This document shows, piece after piece, positions 1 to 8,335 of a DNA stretch of 64,000 bases. The stretch lies in contig NZ_JACIBV010000001.1 of the NCBI RefSeq assembly GCF_014195505.1, positions 8,887,868 through 8,951,867 of the forward strand. The letters are read 5' to 3'. This DNA is from Nonomuraea dietziae (GTDB lineage: Bacteria > Actinomycetota > Actinomycetes > Streptosporangiales > Streptosporangiaceae). A model generated the notes under the pieces. It was not told the DNA's origin, did not search any database, and saw only the letters and a list, made by a program, of their open reading frames with translations. Numbering within the stretch: position 1 is the stretch's first letter; every line of letters begins with the position of its first letter. Both the position numbers and the translations under genes were made by a program.

Positions 1-262
1 TGCCGACCAGGTAGCCGCAGTTGGCCCTGAAGCGGTAGCGTCGCGCGGGCCTGCCCATCGTGCCGGGGCTCGGCGGCACCTCCTCCACCCAGCCCACCTG
101 CGCCAGCTCGTCCACGACCTCCTTCGTGGAGGGCCTGGACAGGCCGGTGCGCTCGGCCAGCGCCGACAGCGTGAGCGGTCCCGCGCCGCGAAGTGCCCTG
201 ATCGCCGACAGCGAGTTCAGCTGCCGTAGCCGGGACAGATCGCCGCCACGCAGGTTCGCCAT
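1..262 (-). CDS. ROK family transcriptional repressor, N-terminal part
   Basis: The gene runs off the left edge; about 87 residues are visible, starting MANLRGGDLSRLRQLN and containing a winged helix-turn-helix (TLSALAERTGLSRPSTKEVV). This is the N-terminal layout of ROK/NagC-type repressors, in which a HTH precedes a sugar-kinase-like sensor domain. The start at 262 has a strong AGGAGGT ribosome site just upstream on the minus strand. It is divergent from the GH36/ABC-transporter operon, so it is probably the local repressor responding to the imported sugar. The sensor half is outside the window, so the ligand cannot be judged. Confidence 0.8.
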   Translation of the reverse strand, partial: MANLRGGDLSRLRQLNSLSAIRALRGAGPLTLSALAERTGLSRPSTKEVVDELAQVGWVEEVPPSPGTMGRPARRYRFRANCGYLVG

Positions 263-272
263 CGCCACCTCC

Positions 273-292
273 TAATGTAGGTCTCCTCATTA
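273..292. promoter_or_regulatory. Candidate ROK operator between divergent genes
   Basis: TAATGTAGG (273-281) and CCTCATTA (285-292) form an inverted repeat with a one-base bulge, directly upstream of the ROK repressor start. AT-rich dyads in this position are typical of ROK operators. The rest of the divergent region (293-424) shows no second clear copy. The assignment is positional inference. Confidence 0.35.
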
Positions 293-424
293 AGTGTGCA
301 CCAGACGGAGACCTCTCCGGGCTGCGCCAGGCGCTTTTCCCCAATGGTGTCCATTGACCCTCGGATAAGCGCGATGCTACTAATGAAGCGCTCCTTCGTA
401 ACTAGGCGACAGGAAGGGCTTCTC

Positions 425-1739
425 ATGCCGTTTGAAGACGTCGGCGAGGTCGGTTGCGATCCCAGGACAGCGCTGGTGTTCGAGCACGGCTGGCAGTCGT
501 GGAGCCCGACGGGCGCCTACCGCCTGGACGAACGGCCGCCCAGAGCGGCCGACCCCACCATCCAGACGCTCTGCTACCGCCCTGAGACCCCCGTCCCCGA
601 CGGGCTGTTCCAGGGCGAGGGTCTGCTCGCCCTCGACCCGGGCGACGGGGGCCCCGTGGAGGTCTGGTCGGCACCGGGGCCCGCTCGAGGTGCCCTCCAT
701 CCGCGCCCGCCTCGAAGGCGGCCGCGTGGTCGTCTCCTCCGACGGCCCCGTACGGCACTGGCGGGCCGAAGGCGGGCTGGATGGGGCGCTGCGCGGCTGG
801 GCCGACACCATGGCCACCGGCTTCGCCCCCGCGAGCTTTCCCGCGGTCGCGCCCATGTGGTGCACCTGGTACGGCTACTGGGACAAGGTCACCGAGGACG
901 ACGTCGTGGAGAACCTGCGCCTGTCCGAGCGGCACGGCCTCGGCGCCGACATGTTCCTCATCGACGACGGCTACGAGGCGGAGATCGGCGACTGGCTGGA
1001 GCCGCGTCCCGGATTCGGCTCACTGGAGCGGGCGAGCGCCGCCGTCGTCGAAGCCGGCAGGCGGGCCGGCATCTGGACCGCGCCCTTCCTGGTGGGCGAG
1101 CGCAGCCGCGTCTTCCGCGAGCATCCCGAGTGGCTGGTGGGCGGGGCGGACGCAGGACGCATGTGGGACCAGGGCCTGGCCGTCCTCGATGTCACCCACC
1201 CCGAGGCCGCCGCCCACCTGGTGAACGTCTTCAGGTCGTTCGGAGGGCTCGGCATCACGCACTTCAAGCTGGACTTCGTCTACGCGGGAGCCCTCCGCGG
1301 CCGCCGCCACCGGGACATCGACCCCATCGCGGCCTACCGCCTCGGCCTGGAGCTGATCCGCGAGGGCGCGGGCGCCGACGCCACCCTGCACGGGTGCGGC
1401 GCGCCGATGCTGCCCAGCATCGGCCTGGTGGACATCATGCGGGTCAGCCCCGACATCGCCCCCACGCTCCAGCCCAAGGCGGGCGACATCAGCCAGCCGT
1501 CCCAGCTCGGCGCCAGGCTCACCGGCGCGGCAAGGGAGTTCCTGCACGCGCGCTGGTGGGTCAACGACCCCGACTGCATCATGGCCCGTCCGGGGGTGGA
1601 GGCGCGCGAGGAGTGGGCCGCGCACATCGACGCCACCGGCGGCCTGCGCGGCTCGAGCGACCCCATCGCGGCGCTCGACGACTGGGGCATGGAGACGACC
1701 AGACGCCTGATGATCCCCACCCGCACGGAGCCGTCGTGA
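425..1739 (+). pseudogene. GH36-type alpha-galactosidase, single-base frameshift
   Basis: The product resembles cytoplasmic clan-D alpha-galactosidases (GH36): it has the N-terminal WQSWSPTG motif, MWCTWYGYW at the start of the barrel, a LIDDGYE strand, and FKLDFVY carrying the expected catalytic aspartate, with RWWVNDPDC downstream. No signal peptide is visible, so it would cleave imported alpha-galactosides inside the cell. The ATG at 425 has AGGAAGG upstream. The first about 83 codons are in one frame and the rest in the next; the switch falls in the run GGGGCCC at 676-682, where removing one base restores a continuous protein. The stop overlaps the next start (TGATG at 1737-1741), indicating coupling. 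It is either a sequencing error or a recently broken gene. Confidence 0.8.
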
Positions 1740-2686
1740 TGGCGACGCTCCTGGCCCGCGACCGAGGCAAGGCCGAGCCAGGAGCCGCCCGTCCGGGAGC
1801 GGGTCCCAGGCGGCGCCGCTCCGGCGAGTGGTACGCCTACCTGTTCATCGGCCCCAGCCTGTTCGGCGTCTTCGCCTTCCTGCTGCTGCCCGTCGTCATC
1901 GTCTTCGGGCTGAGCTTCTTCGACTGGGAACTGCTCTCCGAGCCGGCCTTCGTGGGCCTGGACAACTACCGCCGCCTGGCGGGCGACGGCGAGGCCTGGC
2001 ACTCGCTGCTCGTGACCCTGCTGTACGTGCTGCTGTGCGTGCCGCTGCAGACGCTCCTCGCGCTCGGCCTCGCGCTCCTGCTCAACCAGCGCGCGAAAGG
2101 CGTGAAGATCTACCGCGCGCTGTTCGTCGTGCCGTGGATGGCCACGCCGATCGTGATCGGCCTGGTCTGGAACTGGGTCTTCGACCCCCGTGACGGCGCG
2201 ATCAACAGCGCGCTGGCCCTGGTGGGGATCACCGGGCCCGACTGGTTGTCCGACCCCGCATGGGCGCTGCCCGCGATCGCCCTGGTGACCGTCTGGCAGA
2301 ACACCGGCTACAACATGCTGTTCTTCCTGGCCGGCCTGCAGGGCATCCCGCGCGAGCTCCACCAGGCCGCCGCCACCGACGGCGCCACCCCCCGGCAGCG
2401 CTTCTTCAGGATCACGCTGCCGCTGCTCAACCCCACGATGTTCTTCGTCATGGTGACCAACCTGATCGGCGCCTTCCAGGTCTTCGACACCGTCTTCGTG
2501 ATGACGGACGGCGGGCCCAGCCAGAGCACCGAGGTGCTCAACTTCCGGATCTACGGCACCGCCTTCAGGGAGTTCGACTTCGGCTACGCCTCGACGCTCT
2601 CGATGCTGCTCTTCCTGATCATCCTGGCCGTGACGCTGGCGCAGGTCCGCTTCTTCGGCAGGCGCACCACCTACGACGTGAGCTGA
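1739..2686 (+). CDS. ABC sugar transporter permease, MalF/UgpA type
   Basis: This 315-residue inner-membrane permease has six hydrophobic segments and the conserved cytoplasmic EAA loop (QAAATDGATPRQRFFRITLP), which docks the ATPase. A short basic, proline-rich N-terminus precedes TM1 (WYAYLFIGPSLFGVFAFLLL). This is the first permease of a carbohydrate-uptake (CUT1) importer. The ATG overlaps the GH36 stop by one base. No ATPase gene is in this operon; actinomycete CUT1 importers usually share the MsiK ATPase encoded elsewhere. Confidence 0.92.
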   Translation: MATLLARDRGKAEPGAARPGAGPRRRRSGEWYAYLFIGPSLFGVFAFLLLPVVIVFGLSFFDWELLSEPAFVGLDNYRRLAGDGEAWHSLLVTLLYVLLCVPLQTLLALGLALLLNQRAKGVKIYRALFVVPWMATPIVIGLVWNWVFDPRDGAINSALALVGITGPDWLSDPAWALPAIALVTVWQNTGYNMLFFLAGLQGIPRELHQAAATDGATPRQRFFRITLPLLNPTMFFVMVTNLIGAFQVFDTVFVMTDGGPSQSTEVLNFRIYGTAFREFDFGYASTLSMLLFLIILAVTLAQVRFFGRRTTYDVS

Positions 2687-2692
2687 GGAGCC

Positions 2693-3499
2693 ATGAAGCG
2701 ATTCCTTCTCTACGCCGCCCTGGTGACCGGCGCCTTCGTCTCGGTCTTCCCCTACCTGCTCGTCGTGCTCACCGCCTTCAAGACGCAGGGGCAGCTCAAC
2801 TCCACCGACCCGTGGCTGCCCGGTCTGCCGCCGACCCTGGCCAACATCACCAGGCTGCTCGGCGGCGACTTCCCCCGCTACCTCGGCAACACCGTGCTGA
2901 TGACCGCCGTGCTGACGATCGGCCAGCTCGTCTTCACCACGTTCGCCGCCTACGCCTTCGCCAGGCTGCGCTTCCGCGGCAGGGACGCGCTGTTCTGGCT
3001 GTACGTGGCGACCATGATGGTGCCCAGCGCGGTGACCATGATCCCGCTGTTCCTCATCATGCGCGAGCTCGACGTCATCAACACCTGGTACGGCCTGCTC
3101 GCGCCGTACATCCTCGGCACGCCGTACGGGATCTTCCTGATGCGGCAGTTCTTCCGCGCTCTGCCCGGCGGCCTCGAAGAGGCGGCCAGGATCGACGGGG
3201 CGGGGCCGATGACGATCCTGGTGCGCATCCTGCTGCCGCTGTGCAGGCCCGCCCTCGGCACTCTTGCGATCATCACGGTGATCTCGTCGTGGAACAGCTT
3301 CCTGTGGCCCCTGATCATCACCAGCGGCGACGACACCAAGGTCATGACCGTGGCGCTCGCCGGCCTCAAGGTCGGCATCGGCGTCGACTACAACCTCATG
3401 ATGGCCGGCGGCCTCATCGCCCTGGTCCCCATGATCGCCATCTTCGTCTTCTTCCAGCGCTACATCGTCCGGTCGGTGGTCCTCACCGGTCTGAAGTGA
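2693..3499 (+). CDS. ABC sugar transporter permease, MalG type
   Basis: This is the second CUT1 permease, 268 residues, with six predicted membrane segments and an EAA loop (EEAARIDGAGPMTILVRILL). It lies 6 bp after the MalF-type gene behind an AGGAG site and ahead of the binding protein, the usual order for a CUT1 heterodimeric channel. The ending in a hydrophobic segment plus VRSVVLTGLK is typical of the family. Confidence 0.92.
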   Translation: MKRFLLYAALVTGAFVSVFPYLLVVLTAFKTQGQLNSTDPWLPGLPPTLANITRLLGGDFPRYLGNTVLMTAVLTIGQLVFTTFAAYAFARLRFRGRDALFWLYVATMMVPSAVTMIPLFLIMRELDVINTWYGLLAPYILGTPYGIFLMRQFFRALPGGLEEAARIDGAGPMTILVRILLPLCRPALGTLAIITVISSWNSFLWPLIITSGDDTKVMTVALAGLKVGIGVDYNLMMAGGLIALVPMIAIFVFFQRYIVRSVVLTGLK

Positions 3500-3509
3500 A
3501 AGGCGAATC

Positions 3510-4826
3510 ATGATCACCCCCCGATTCCGCATGGCGGGAGCGCTGCTCGGCGCCGCCATGCTCACCCTGACCGCCTGCGGCTCCGGAGACTCGGGCGCAG
3601 GTGAGGGCGACAAGGTCGCGCTCACCTACCGCATCTGGGACGAGCAGCAGAGGGTCGGCTACGACAAGATCATGGCGGCCTTCGAGAAGGCCAATCCGGC
3701 CATCGACGTCACCATCGAGGTCCTGCCATGGGACCAGTACTGGACCAAGCTGACCGCCGACGCGGTCGCGGGCACCGCGCCCGACCTGTTCTGGATGAAC
3801 ACCGGCCAGTTCCCCGAGTACGTCACCAAGGGCGTGCTCGCCGACCTGTCCGCGCTCAAGCTCGACACCGCCGCCTACGACAAGAACGTCGTCGAGTCCT
3901 ACACCCATGAGGGCAAGCTGTACGGCGTCCCCAAGGACCTGGGCATCGTCGGCCTGCTGTACAACAAGGACCTGTTCGAGCGCGCGGGCGTCGAGATGCC
4001 CGAGACCCTCACCTGGAAGGCCGACGGCAGCGGCACCTTCCTCGACCTGGCCCGCAAGCTCACCGTGGACGAGGGCGGCAAGCATCCGGGCGAGGACGGC
4101 TTCGACCCCGCCAAGGTCAAGACGTACGGCTTCGCCTCGTGGAACCACTACCAGACCCAGTGGATGAACTGGGTCGTCTCCAACGGCGGCAAGCTGCTCG
4201 ACAAGCCCTTCGGCGCCTACGCCTTCAACGACGCCGCCTCTGTCCAGGCCCTGCAGTTCGGGGTGGACCTGGTCAACAAGCACCACGTCTCGCCGCCGGC
4301 CACCCGGACCAATCCGCCGACGGGCAAGGCCACGGAGATGTTCCAGGCCGGCGAGGTGGCGATGTTCCCCGCCAACAACGCGCTGCTCCCGTTCGTGGCG
4401 CCCGAGTCCACCTTCGAGATCGGCGTCGCGATGATGCCCGAAGGCCCCGCGGGTCGCGCGGTCAACATCAACGGCCTGTCCGAGGCCGTCTACGCCAAGA
4501 CCGAGCACCCTGACGAGGCGATGAAGCTCGCGGCCTACCTGTCCACCAGGGAGCCGCAGAAGCTGATGGCCGACGAGGGGTTCGTCATCCCCGCCCTCGG
4601 CGGTCTCTCCCAGGGCTATGTCGACTACTGGAAGGCCAAGAAGATCGACGTCGCGCCGTACCTGAAGCAGACCGAGGGCACCACCTTCAACCTGCCGGTC
4701 ACCACCGGCTTCCCCGGCTTCGAGCCGAAGCTCAACCAGATCTTCAACGAGATGTACCTCGGCAAGATCACCCCCCAGCAGGCCGCCGACCAGGCTGTGA
4801 CCGAGGGGAACGCGACCATCAAATGA
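3510..4826 (+). CDS. Extracellular sugar-binding lipoprotein of the ABC importer
   Basis: A 438-residue family 1 solute-binding protein. The signal peptide ends in a lipobox LTAC with Cys23, so the mature protein is anchored outside the membrane. Typical features include RIWDEQQRVGYDKI, PWDQYWTKLTADAVAGTAPDLFWMN and a hinge region near LGIVGLLYNKDLF. Family knowledge says it captures oligosaccharides for the MalF/MalG channel. Its 3' end overlaps the PhoD-type gene by 4 bp (ATGA), so phosphatase and importer are probably co-translated. Confidence 0.92.
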   Translation: MITPRFRMAGALLGAAMLTLTACGSGDSGAGEGDKVALTYRIWDEQQRVGYDKIMAAFEKANPAIDVTIEVLPWDQYWTKLTADAVAGTAPDLFWMNTGQFPEYVTKGVLADLSALKLDTAAYDKNVVESYTHEGKLYGVPKDLGIVGLLYNKDLFERAGVEMPETLTWKADGSGTFLDLARKLTVDEGGKHPGEDGFDPAKVKTYGFASWNHYQTQWMNWVVSNGGKLLDKPFGAYAFNDAASVQALQFGVDLVNKHHVSPPATRTNPPTGKATEMFQAGEVAMFPANNALLPFVAPESTFEIGVAMMPEGPAGRAVNINGLSEAVYAKTEHPDEAMKLAAYLSTREPQKLMADEGFVIPALGGLSQGYVDYWKAKKIDVAPYLKQTEGTTFNLPVTTGFPGFEPKLNQIFNEMYLGKITPQQAADQAVTEGNATIK

Positions 4827-6367
4827 TCACTCGGCGTTCGCTCCTCGCCGGGGGCCTGGGCCTCGTCGCCGCGCCGGGTGTCTCACCCGCGCGCCCGGCG
4901 GCGGCGGCCCGGCGCGCCCCGTTGTCCGATCCCTTCCAGCTCGGCGTCGCCTCGGGCGAGCCCGACCCGCGCGGGGTGGTCCTGTGGACCCGCCTCGCCA
5001 TGGACCCGACCGCCCTCGACGGCCTCGGCGGCATGCCGGGCCGTCCGGTGCCCGTGCGGTGGCAGGTCGCCAAGGACGAGAACTTCAGGCAGGTCGTACG
5101 GCAGGGCGCCGAGATCGCCAGGCCGGAGGCGGCGCACAGCGTGCACGTCGAGCTCGACGGCCTGGACTCGGGCGCCGAGTACTTCTACCGCTTCCGCGCG
5201 GGCGACGAGATCTCGCCCGTGGGCCGCACGCTGACCGCCCCCGCGCCCGGCGCGCGCAGCCGAGAGCTGAACCTCGCCTTCACCTCCTGTGCCGACTACC
5301 AGGTCGGCTGGTTCACCGCCTACCGCAGGATGGCCGAGGACCACCCCGACCTCGTCGCCTTCCTCGGCGACTACTTCTACGAGTACGGCGACTACAAGTA
5401 CCCCGTGCGCGACCAGGCCGGGGGAGAGTGCCTCGACCTGGCCGGATACCGATTACGGCACGCCCAGCACAAGAGCGATCCCGACCTGCAGCAGGCGCAC
5501 GCCATCGCGCCATGGGTGGTCGTGTGGGACGACCACGACATCGAGAACGGCTGGGCGGCGGACGTCCCCGAGCAGCCGGAGCCGCCGTTCCTGCCGCGCA
5601 GGGCCGCCGCCTTCCAGGCCTACTACGAGAACATGCCGCTGCGCAGGGCGCAGCGCCCCGACGGCCACAAGCTCCACCTCTACCGCAGCATCCGCTGGGG
5701 CGCGGTGGCCAACCTGCACCTGCTCGACACCCGGCAGTACCGCGACCTGTACGCCTGCGTGGTCCCGGCGGGAACGGTCGGCCCCGAGTGCGTGGAGCGC
5801 TTCGACGCCGACCGCACGATTCTGGGCCGAGAGCAGGAGGCCTGGCTGGAGGGCGAGCTGCGCTCGTCGTCGGCCACCTGGGACCTGTTCGGCCAGCAGG
5901 TCTTCATGATGGAGATGGACTGGGTCCTCGGCGAGCAGAGGGGCTGGTCCAACGAGGGCTGGGACGGCTACGTCGCCTCCCGCAACCGCCTGGCCGCCGC
6001 CATCGACGACCATGACCGCAACGGCGTCGTGCTCACCGGCGACGTGCACTCGCACTGGGCGGGCGAGCTCAAGCGCGACCACCAGGACCCCGGCTCGAAG
6101 TCGGTGGCCGTCGAGCTGGTCACCACGTCGGTCAGCAGCGCGGGCGACGGCGTGGACGAGTACGGGAACACCGAGGCGCTCCTGCGGGAGAACCCGCACG
6201 TCAAGTTCTTCAACGGCCGCCGCGGCTACGTCAGGAGCCGCATCTCGCAGACCGAGATGAGGGTGGACTTCCGATCCCTGTCCCGCGTGACCGAGCCGCA
6301 CGCCCCCGCCTACACCTCGGGCTCGTTCGTCATCGAGCCCGGCAGCCCGAGCCTCAACCCAGTCTGA
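4823..6367 (+). CDS. phoD: PhoD-type alkaline phosphatase/phosphodiesterase, Tat-exported
   Basis: A 514-residue PhoD-like metallophosphoesterase. The N-terminus MITRRSLLAGGLGL has the twin-arginine motif, so export through Tat is likely. An N-terminal Ig-like PhoD_N region precedes the catalytic domain, which shows the metal-binding blocks FTSCADYQ, FLGDYFYEYG, WDDHDIENGW and GDVHSHW. Family members hydrolyse phosphomonoesters or phosphodiesters; Bacillus subtilis PhoD acts on wall teichoic acid. The 4-bp overlap with the sugar-binding protein places it in a glycan operon, which is unusual for a phosphate-starvation enzyme. The substrate is inferred to be a phosphate-containing glycan but is not shown by the sequence. 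Confidence 0.85.
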   Translation: MITRRSLLAGGLGLVAAPGVSPARPAAAARRAPLSDPFQLGVASGEPDPRGVVLWTRLAMDPTALDGLGGMPGRPVPVRWQVAKDENFRQVVRQGAEIARPEAAHSVHVELDGLDSGAEYFYRFRAGDEISPVGRTLTAPAPGARSRELNLAFTSCADYQVGWFTAYRRMAEDHPDLVAFLGDYFYEYGDYKYPVRDQAGGECLDLAGYRLRHAQHKSDPDLQQAHAIAPWVVVWDDHDIENGWAADVPEQPEPPFLPRRAAAFQAYYENMPLRRAQRPDGHKLHLYRSIRWGAVANLHLLDTRQYRDLYACVVPAGTVGPECVERFDADRTILGREQEAWLEGELRSSSATWDLFGQQVFMMEMDWVLGEQRGWSNEGWDGYVASRNRLAAAIDDHDRNGVVLTGDVHSHWAGELKRDHQDPGSKSVAVELVTTSVSSAGDGVDEYGNTEALLRENPHVKFFNGRRGYVRSRISQTEMRVDFRSLSRVTEPHAPAYTSGSFVIEPGSPSLNPV

Positions 6368-6378
6368 CGGGAACCCCC

Positions 6379-8322
6379 ATGCGCACATCCGCGGCCGCCC
6401 TCGCGGCGGCTCTCCTCGGCGTGCTCGCCTTACCGCTGTCGGGCGCGCAGGCCCGTACGGCCGCGCCACCCGCGGTCGAGGCCCCTCCGATGGGCTGGAA
6501 CAGCCGCACGCTGGGCTGCTCGGTCTCCGAGACCTCGGTACGGCAGGCGGCCGACGCCATGGCCGGGCTCAGCCAGGCCGGCTACCGCTACGTGATCATC
6601 GACGACTGCTGGCTGGCCCCGCAGCGCACCTCGGGAGCGCTGGCCGCCCATCCCACGCGCTTTCCCTCCGGCATCAAGGCCCTGGCCGACCACCTGCACG
6701 GCAGGGGACTCAAGCTCGGGCTCGCCCTGTCGGCCGGCACCAAGGCGTGCGCGGGAGGCGGCCCCGGCTCCTACGGCAACGAGGCGGCGGACGGCGCGCT
6801 GCTCGCCACCTGGGGCGTCGACTACCTCAAGTACGACTGGTGCAACATCCCCACGGCCGACTTCCCCGGCAAGACCTCCCGCGACATCGCCGAGACGCTC
6901 TACCCGCGCATGCGGCAGGCGATCGGTGACTCGATGGTCTTCGCCATGAACAACGAGGACGGCAACAGCGTCCCGTGGCTCTGGGGCGGTCAGTTGGCCA
7001 CCACCTGGCGCATCAACGTCGTCAACCGGCCGATCGCCGACAGCTACTCCACGATGCTCGGCATTTGGGAGACAAACTCCCTGCGCGCGGACCACGCCCG
7101 CGCGGGCAGCTGGGCCGATCCCGACCTCATCCAGGCCGGGCGCGGCGGCATGACGGAGGCGGAGTACCGCAGCCAGTTCACGCTCTGGGCCGTCGGCGCC
7201 GCCCCGCTGATCCTCCAGGCCGACCCTGGCAGGGCCCCGGCCTCGATCGTGGCCAACCCCAAGGTGATCGCCGTCGACCAGGACAGGCTCGGCGCGATGG
7301 GCCGCCTCGTGCAGAGCGACGGCTGGTACCACGTCATCTCCAAGCCGCTGGAGAACGGCGACCGCGCGATCGTGCTGTTCAACGAGAGCGACAGGCAGGC
7401 GACGATCTCCGTGAAGGGCAGCAGGCTGAAGCTGCCTGCCGCTCCCCGCTACCGGGTCGAGGACCTGTGGACAGGGGCCGTCTCCTCGACCACGGGTGAC
7501 CTGGCCGCCTCGGTGCCCGCGCACGGCTCGGTCATGTACAGGGTGGGCCCCGGCGGGCAGAAGGACCCCTCGCTGGCGCTGTTCGAGCTGGACCCCGCGG
7601 CGGTCCTGGGCGACGACAGGCCCTCCGTCTTCGAGCCTGGCCTGGAGCGGGAGGTCGTCGCCAGGGTCGTCGACGTGGGCCGCACGGGACGGCTCGGCGA
7701 GGCCAGGATGACGCTCGCCGTACCGGAAGGGTGGCAGGCCAGGAGGACGGGCGAGGCGAGCTGGGCCGTCACCGCTCCCGCGGGAGCGCAGCAGGCGGAG
7801 CACACGCTCACCGCGACCGCCGTCCTGGCCACGCGCACCCTCGAGGCCACGTCCGTCGCCAGGGTCGCGCACGCGCCAGGCCCGGGCAGAAGCTACCTGA
7901 GCGACCTGCAGTGGCTGAGGTCCACGAGCCACTGGGGACCGGTCGAGCGGGACCAGAACGTCGGCGGGCAGGGACAGGGCGACGGCACACCGCTCACCAT
8001 CGAGGGCGTCGTCCACGCCAAGGGGCTCGGCACGCACGCGCGCGCCGACATCGAGTTCTACACGGCGGGGCGCTGCACGACCGTCGAGTTCCAGGCCGGG
8101 ATCGATGACAGCGCAGGGGCGGCCGGCTCGGTCGACTTCGAGGTCTGGGCGGACGGCGGGCGCGTCGCCCACTCCGGCGTGCTCACCGGAGCCCAGCCCG
8201 CCAAGAAGGTCACCGCCCCGGTCGAGGGCGCCATGTTCGTACGGCTGGTCGCGGCCAACGGCGGAGACAACGTCTTCTCCGACCACGCCGACTTCGCCGA
8301 CGCCACCATCACCTGCGCCTAG
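6379..8322 (+). CDS. Secreted GH27 alpha-galactosidase with NEW3 and NPCBM modules
   Basis: A 647-residue protein with a Sec-type signal peptide (about residues 1-25), then a GH27 (beta/alpha)8 barrel beginning PPMGWNSR. YVIIDDCW and YLKYDWCN (nucleophile Asp153) are present, and WADPDLIQAG carries the likely acid/base aspartate. A C-terminal beta domain is followed by an NPCBM-associated NEW3 segment (about 425-485) and an NPCBM-type carbohydrate-binding domain (about 500-647). It would remove terminal alpha-galactose (or alpha-GalNAc, which the family also handles) from polymers outside the cell. It follows the phosphatase by 11 bp. Confidence 0.92.
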   Translation: MRTSAAALAAALLGVLALPLSGAQARTAAPPAVEAPPMGWNSRTLGCSVSETSVRQAADAMAGLSQAGYRYVIIDDCWLAPQRTSGALAAHPTRFPSGIKALADHLHGRGLKLGLALSAGTKACAGGGPGSYGNEAADGALLATWGVDYLKYDWCNIPTADFPGKTSRDIAETLYPRMRQAIGDSMVFAMNNEDGNSVPWLWGGQLATTWRINVVNRPIADSYSTMLGIWETNSLRADHARAGSWADPDLIQAGRGGMTEAEYRSQFTLWAVGAAPLILQADPGRAPASIVANPKVIAVDQDRLGAMGRLVQSDGWYHVISKPLENGDRAIVLFNESDRQATISVKGSRLKLPAAPRYRVEDLWTGAVSSTTGDLAASVPAHGSVMYRVGPGGQKDPSLALFELDPAAVLGDDRPSVFEPGLEREVVARVVDVGRTGRLGEARMTLAVPEGWQARRTGEASWAVTAPAGAQQAEHTLTATAVLATRTLEATSVARVAHAPGPGRSYLSDLQWLRSTSHWGPVERDQNVGGQGQGDGTPLTIEGVVHAKGLGTHARADIEFYTAGRCTTVEFQAGIDDSAGAAGSVDFEVWADGGRVAHSGVLTGAQPAKKVTAPVEGAMFVRLVAANGGDNVFSDHADFADATITCA

Positions 8323-8335
8323 GAGGTCGCACTTA

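Noticed and set aside
1334..3625. A 763-codon minus-strand frame opposite the GH36 and permease genes
   Set aside because: Low-complexity Gln/Asp/Glu/Gly/Arg-rich translation typical of the antisense of high-GC coding DNA; the plus strand carries clear family motifs.
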